NCBI RefSeq assembly: GCF_900188065.1 | Contig: NZ_FZNQ01000018.1 | Span: 1 to 50,886 of the forward strand | DNA: 50,886 nt | Reading direction: 5' to 3' | Source of the DNA: Halorubrum vacuolatum | GTDB taxonomy: Archaea; Halobacteriota; Halobacteria; Halobacteriales; Haloferacaceae | Part shown: in pieces, positions 48,472 to 50,886 of the stretch | Layout: each line of letters starts with the position of its first letter | Position numbering within the stretch: position 1 is the first letter of the stretch | The notes under the pieces: model-generated | Told to the model about the DNA's origin: nothing | The model's database searches: none | The model's input: only the letters and a program-made list of their open reading frames with translations | Program-made: the position numbers and the translations under genes

Positions 48472-48490
48472 CTAGGCGATCTTCTCGTAC
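48439..48490. repeat. 18-bp repeat spanning the mdh stop codon, three copies
   Basis: Read on the minus strand the mdh C-terminus is YEKIA-stop, followed in frame by CGKIA-stop and YEKIA, then ordinary sequence. The unit GCGATCTTCTCGTACTAG is present three times with few changes. The stop codon itself lies in the repeat unit. Confidence 0.88.
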
Positions 48491-49386
48491 TGTTCGGAGA
48501 GCTTCTCGGCCGCCGCATCGAGCAGGTCGGCTTCGTAGTCGTCGAGGTCCCACTCGATCACTTCTTCGACGCCGTTGGAGCCGAGTTTGGCGGGGACGCC
48601 GATGGCGGTATCGTCGTAGCCGTACTCGCCGTCGAGCACGACGGAGCAGGGAAGCACCTCGCCGGTGTCGTTTACGATCGCCTCGACGGTGTGGGCGACG
48701 CCCGTGGCGGGCCCCCACTGGGTGGCCCCCTTTCGGCTGATAACGTCCATCGCGGACTCCGTGAGGTCGTCGAGGATCTCCGCTTTTTCGTCCGCATCGA
48801 ACGTGGGGTCACGACCGTTCACGCGAACTTTCGAGAAGACCGGCGCCTGTGCGTCGCCGTGTTCACCGAGGATCGTCGCCTCAACGTTTCGGACGGGGGC
48901 GTCGAAGCGCTCGGAGAGGACGTAGCGGAAGCGCGCGGAGTCGAGGCGGCCGCCGAAGCCGACGACCTGATACCGGTCGCGATCGCCCGCCTCGTAGAGG
49001 TGTCGGTTGAGCAGGTCAACCGGGTTCGAGGTGGTGACGGTGATGAAATCGTCGTTATACTCGGCCAGTTGGGAGCCGATATCCTCCATGATCGGCGCGT
49101 TGTCGCCGGCGAGATCGATCCGCGTCTGTCCCTCCTGGCGGGGGATTCCCGCCGTGATCACGACGACATCGGAGCCGGCGGTGTCGGCGTACTCGCCCTG
49201 CCTGACGGTCGTGTTCGAGTCGTACGCGACCCCGTGGTTCGTGTCGGCCGCTTGGCCGATCGTCGTCTCCCGCTGGTCGGGAATGTCGACGAAGACGAGT
49301 TCGTCCACGACGTCACGCAGTGCGAGGTTGTAGCCGGCCGCGGCACCGACGGTGCCCGCGGCGCCGACGACGCTAACTTTCGTCAT
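48472..49386 (-). CDS. mdh: Malate dehydrogenase (LDH-like, halophilic)
   Basis: A 304-residue NAD-dependent enzyme of the lactate/malate dehydrogenase family, and the classic haloarchaeal MDH length. The dinucleotide motif is [22 protein letters not shown] at about 4-25, followed by [19 protein letters not shown] with the substrate Arg, [33 protein letters not shown] and the catalytic histidine in [18 protein letters not shown]. The Arg in the RQEGQTR segment favours malate. The C-terminus is tandemly repeated past the stop. A TTTACT element about 26-30 bases upstream suggests a leaderless start. Confidence 0.96.
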   Translation of the reverse strand: MTKVSVVGAAGTVGAAAGYNLALRDVVDELVFVDIPDQRETTIGQAADTNHGVAYDSNTTVRQGEYADTAGSDVVVITAGIPRQEGQTRIDLAGDNAPIMEDIGSQLAEYNDDFITVTTSNPVDLLNRHLYEAGDRDRYQVVGFGGRLDSARFRYVLSERFDAPVRNVEATILGEHGDAQAPVFSKVRVNGRDPTFDADEKAEILDDLTESAMDVISRKGATQWGPATGVAHTVEAIVNDTGEVLPCSVVLDGEYGYDDTAIGVPAKLGSNGVEEVIEWDLDDYEADLLDAAAEKLSEQYEKIA

Positions 49387-49547
49387 ACAACGTGAACACC
49401 CGGCCGGCCGCCGAGTAAACGTTTCGAAACGCGGAGTGTCATGTCCGTTCGTCGGTGTGTGGGTCCGTCGTTCGTCGAACCTGTATCGTCGAAACGATCG
49501 CCGCACGTCGCGAAACGCATAACTGCGGCCGCCGCCGACCGAAAACC

Positions 49548-50141
49548 GTGCCGACGTTCCGCTATCCGTGTCCCGATTGCCGGACGACAAACAGCCTCCA
49601 CGATGCGGATTGTGAATTCGAGGGGGTGAGCTGGCCGACCATCGAGAACGCGTACACGGATCTGCTTGCGGTTCTCACGCGCCGGTCCGACGGCCTCACG
49701 GAATCGGCGCTCAGGTCGGCGGTACATGGCGAGTGGGGCGGGATTCATAAGGCAGCTCTCGGTGCGTTAGAGCGTGAACAGCGGATCGCGCGCGAGGACG
49801 ACGTCCTCCGGCTGTTGACCGCGGCGGAGTTCAAAGAGCTCATCTCCGAGCCGACACGCGAGCCGATGCGAACCGTCTACACACATGGCTCCGTTCCCGG
49901 CTGTCACGACAACGCCGTCTTCGCGATGATCGCGTGGTACGAGATGGTCGGGCTCTCCTGGCCCGAGACGAAAGAGAACGTGATCGAGTGGCTCCGGGAC
50001 TCCGGCGCGTGGGATCGCGGCGGGTTCGAGGAGTCGAGCCCGGAGGAACTCGTCGAGCGAAAACGACACGTCTACGAGCAGGGATACGGCTGGAAGGAGA
50101 AGGGACAGGCCGCAAAGCGGGTTATCGAGCGGCATCGGTGA
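49548..50141 (+). CDS. Zinc-ribbon and helical conserved hypothetical
   Basis: A 197-residue protein starting at GTG ([22 protein letters not shown]). The CPDC and a further Cys form a likely zinc ribbon at residues about 8-22. The middle ([20 protein letters not shown] then [31 protein letters not shown]) looks like a winged-helix unit. The C-terminal half has [40 protein letters not shown] and a [18 protein letters not shown] end, with WPETKENV conserved in style. No enzyme is recognised. Nucleic-acid binding is plausible. The GTG was chosen because no ATG fits and the upstream frame is basic and non-family. Confidence 0.8.
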   Translation: MPTFRYPCPDCRTTNSLHDADCEFEGVSWPTIENAYTDLLAVLTRRSDGLTESALRSAVHGEWGGIHKAALGALEREQRIAREDDVLRLLTAAEFKELISEPTREPMRTVYTHGSVPGCHDNAVFAMIAWYEMVGLSWPETKENVIEWLRDSGAWDRGGFEESSPEELVERKRHVYEQGYGWKEKGQAAKRVIERHR

Positions 50142-50163
50142 CGGATCCCGCGCGACAGTGACG

Positions 50164-50215
50164 AGGAGTTTTGACGGCGGCGAGGGTCCCGGGCGGAGAC
50201 GGCGAGAGTCCCGGC
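50164..50215. repeat. 22-bp tandem repeat upstream of the sensor gene
   Basis: GGCGGCGAGGGTCCCGGGCG and the related GACGGCGAGAGTCCCGGCGG sit head to tail between two rightward genes. The sequence is non-coding and the two copies have diverged slightly. Confidence 0.6.
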
Positions 50216-50273
50216 GGAAGCAGCGACGACTGCACGACAGGTTTAGAACGCCAAGCATCATTATCAGCCACGT

Positions 50274-50837
50274 ATGCTTCCGGTCCCCGTCCCGCCGTGG
50301 CCCGTGCTCGGATCGCTTGCGGGCGGGGTGGGTGCGGTATGGCTCGCATGGACGATTCGGCAGTACCGCGGCAAGCCGGGCGTTGATTGGTTCCTACTCG
50401 TCTTCGCTGCGCAGGCGCTCTGGTGTTTCGCGTATGGCACCGGACTGCTCGTAACCGATCCGCTTCTCCGAAAGGTACTCGAAGGCGCGACGTGGCTCGG
50501 CATCATCTGGACGGGGATCGCGTTCCTCGGCTTCGCCCTGGAGTACACCGGTCGAGGGGAGGTGATCCGAAGCCGGCTCTTCGTTGGGAGCGTCGGCTTC
50601 GGCCTGCTCTCGACAGCATTGCTCGTGACGAATCCGGCACATGGGGCCTTCTGGACCGGATTTACCCACGATCCCATCTTCGGGGTTGCCACCGTCTCGT
50701 ACGCATTCGGTCCGTGGGCGTATGTGGTCGTCGCCGTGGGGAGCGTGTTAGTCGCCAGCGCGGTGTTTCTGCTCGTCGATACGTTGCTCAGTTACGGAGA
50801 GTCAAGGAGAAAGCCTCGCCGTTCACGGCGGGGATGA
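50274..50837 (+). pseudogene. Truncated 7TM histidine-kinase sensor
   Basis: The frame encodes the N-terminal membrane sensor of a haloarchaeal histidine kinase (N-terminal 7TM type): about five or six spans in 180 residues, including PVLGSLAGGVGAVWLAWTIR, WFLLVFAAQALWCFAYGTGL, WLGIIWTGIAFLGFALEYTG and SYAFGPWAYVVVAVGSVLVA. After LLVDTLLSYGE the frame enters an IS200/IS605-type end (SRRKPRRSRRG then stop). The kinase PAS/HisKA/ATPase parts are missing, at least to the window end. It is either a broken gene or one interrupted by an element whose body lies outside the window. Confidence 0.75.
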
Positions 50838-50850
50838 ATCCGACAAAAAC
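50798..50850 (+). repeat. IS200/IS605-type end hairpin interrupting the sensor gene (site E)
   Basis: GTCAAGGAGAAAGCC (identical to site D) precedes a CCTCGCCG/CGGCGGGG hairpin at 50814-50833 with loop TTCA. The tail ATGAATCCGACA is nearly the same as at site C. It starts after TTACGGA, and TTAC-like target sites are typical of this superfamily. The rest of any element would lie beyond the window. Confidence 0.6.
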
Positions 50851-50886
50851 ATACGCAAACCACCGGTCGATAGCACGGCAGGATAT

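Overview
This 50.9 kb window is chromosomal DNA of a haloarchaeon. The evidence is high G+C coding DNA, very acidic proteins, TATA boxes placed about 25-30 nt before start codons (many leaderless genes), a cluster of Orc1/Cdc6, PolD, MC1 and OapABC, and an ArgW/LysW-dependent arginine operon. A Halorubrum-like member of the Haloferacales is my best guess, from general gene and repeat style only. I see no rRNA, tRNA or CRISPR array.

Layout. (1) 0.5-8.6 kb: MC1 chromatin protein, a small AbrB-like protein, PyrD, ValS, the PolD small subunit and an S26 signal peptidase. (2) 8.7-14 kb: a replication origin. orc1/cdc6 reads leftward behind an in-frame 95-codon leader ORF. An origin recognition box (ORB) abuts that leader, an inverted pair of ORBs with G-strings flanks an AT-rich segment at 11.45-11.70 kb, and oapA-oapB-oapC read rightward. 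Further ORB-like sequences lie inside the coding regions of polD1 and oapC. (3) 14.2-26.4 kb: aspartate kinase, an acetyltransferase-like protein, a 29-codon membrane peptide coupled to a conserved hypothetical, a degenerate RecA-like protein, a methyltransferase, an NAD-binding/membrane protein pair, an MBL hydrolase, a PspAB-like protein, a YigZ/IMPACT protein, a PLP sulfhydrylase, a cysteine-less peroxiredoxin-like protein and a DedA-like protein. (4) 26.8-38 kb: an acyl-CoA carboxylase, a CARDB-type surface protein with an ABC exporter, DUF4870, FBPase with class I aldolase, a HhH protein, a 3-hydroxyacyl-CoA dehydrogenase, a TPR protein and DUF424. (5) 38.3-47.6 kb: a complete arginine pathway, argG-argH then argW-X-C-B-D-E-F with ATGA-type overlaps, starting from two separate TATA boxes. 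(6) 47.6-50.9 kb: FMN reductase, halophilic malate dehydrogenase, a zinc-ribbon protein and a 7TM histidine-kinase sensor cut off by an IS200/IS605-like end.

The most unusual signals are structural. Short tandem duplications (18-37 bp) occur at more than a dozen places. Inside genes the period is a multiple of three and they expand acidic disordered linkers. At four gene ends (mdh, the hydroxyacyl-CoA dehydrogenase gene, oapC and the 16437-17306 gene) they span the stop codon. Five solitary IS200/IS605-type end hairpins lie in the window without any tnpA or tnpB, two of them between orc1 and the origin core. A palindromic dispersed repeat occurs twice in opposite orientation. Two proteins have lost the cysteines their families normally use: the ArgW carrier and the peroxiredoxin-like protein.
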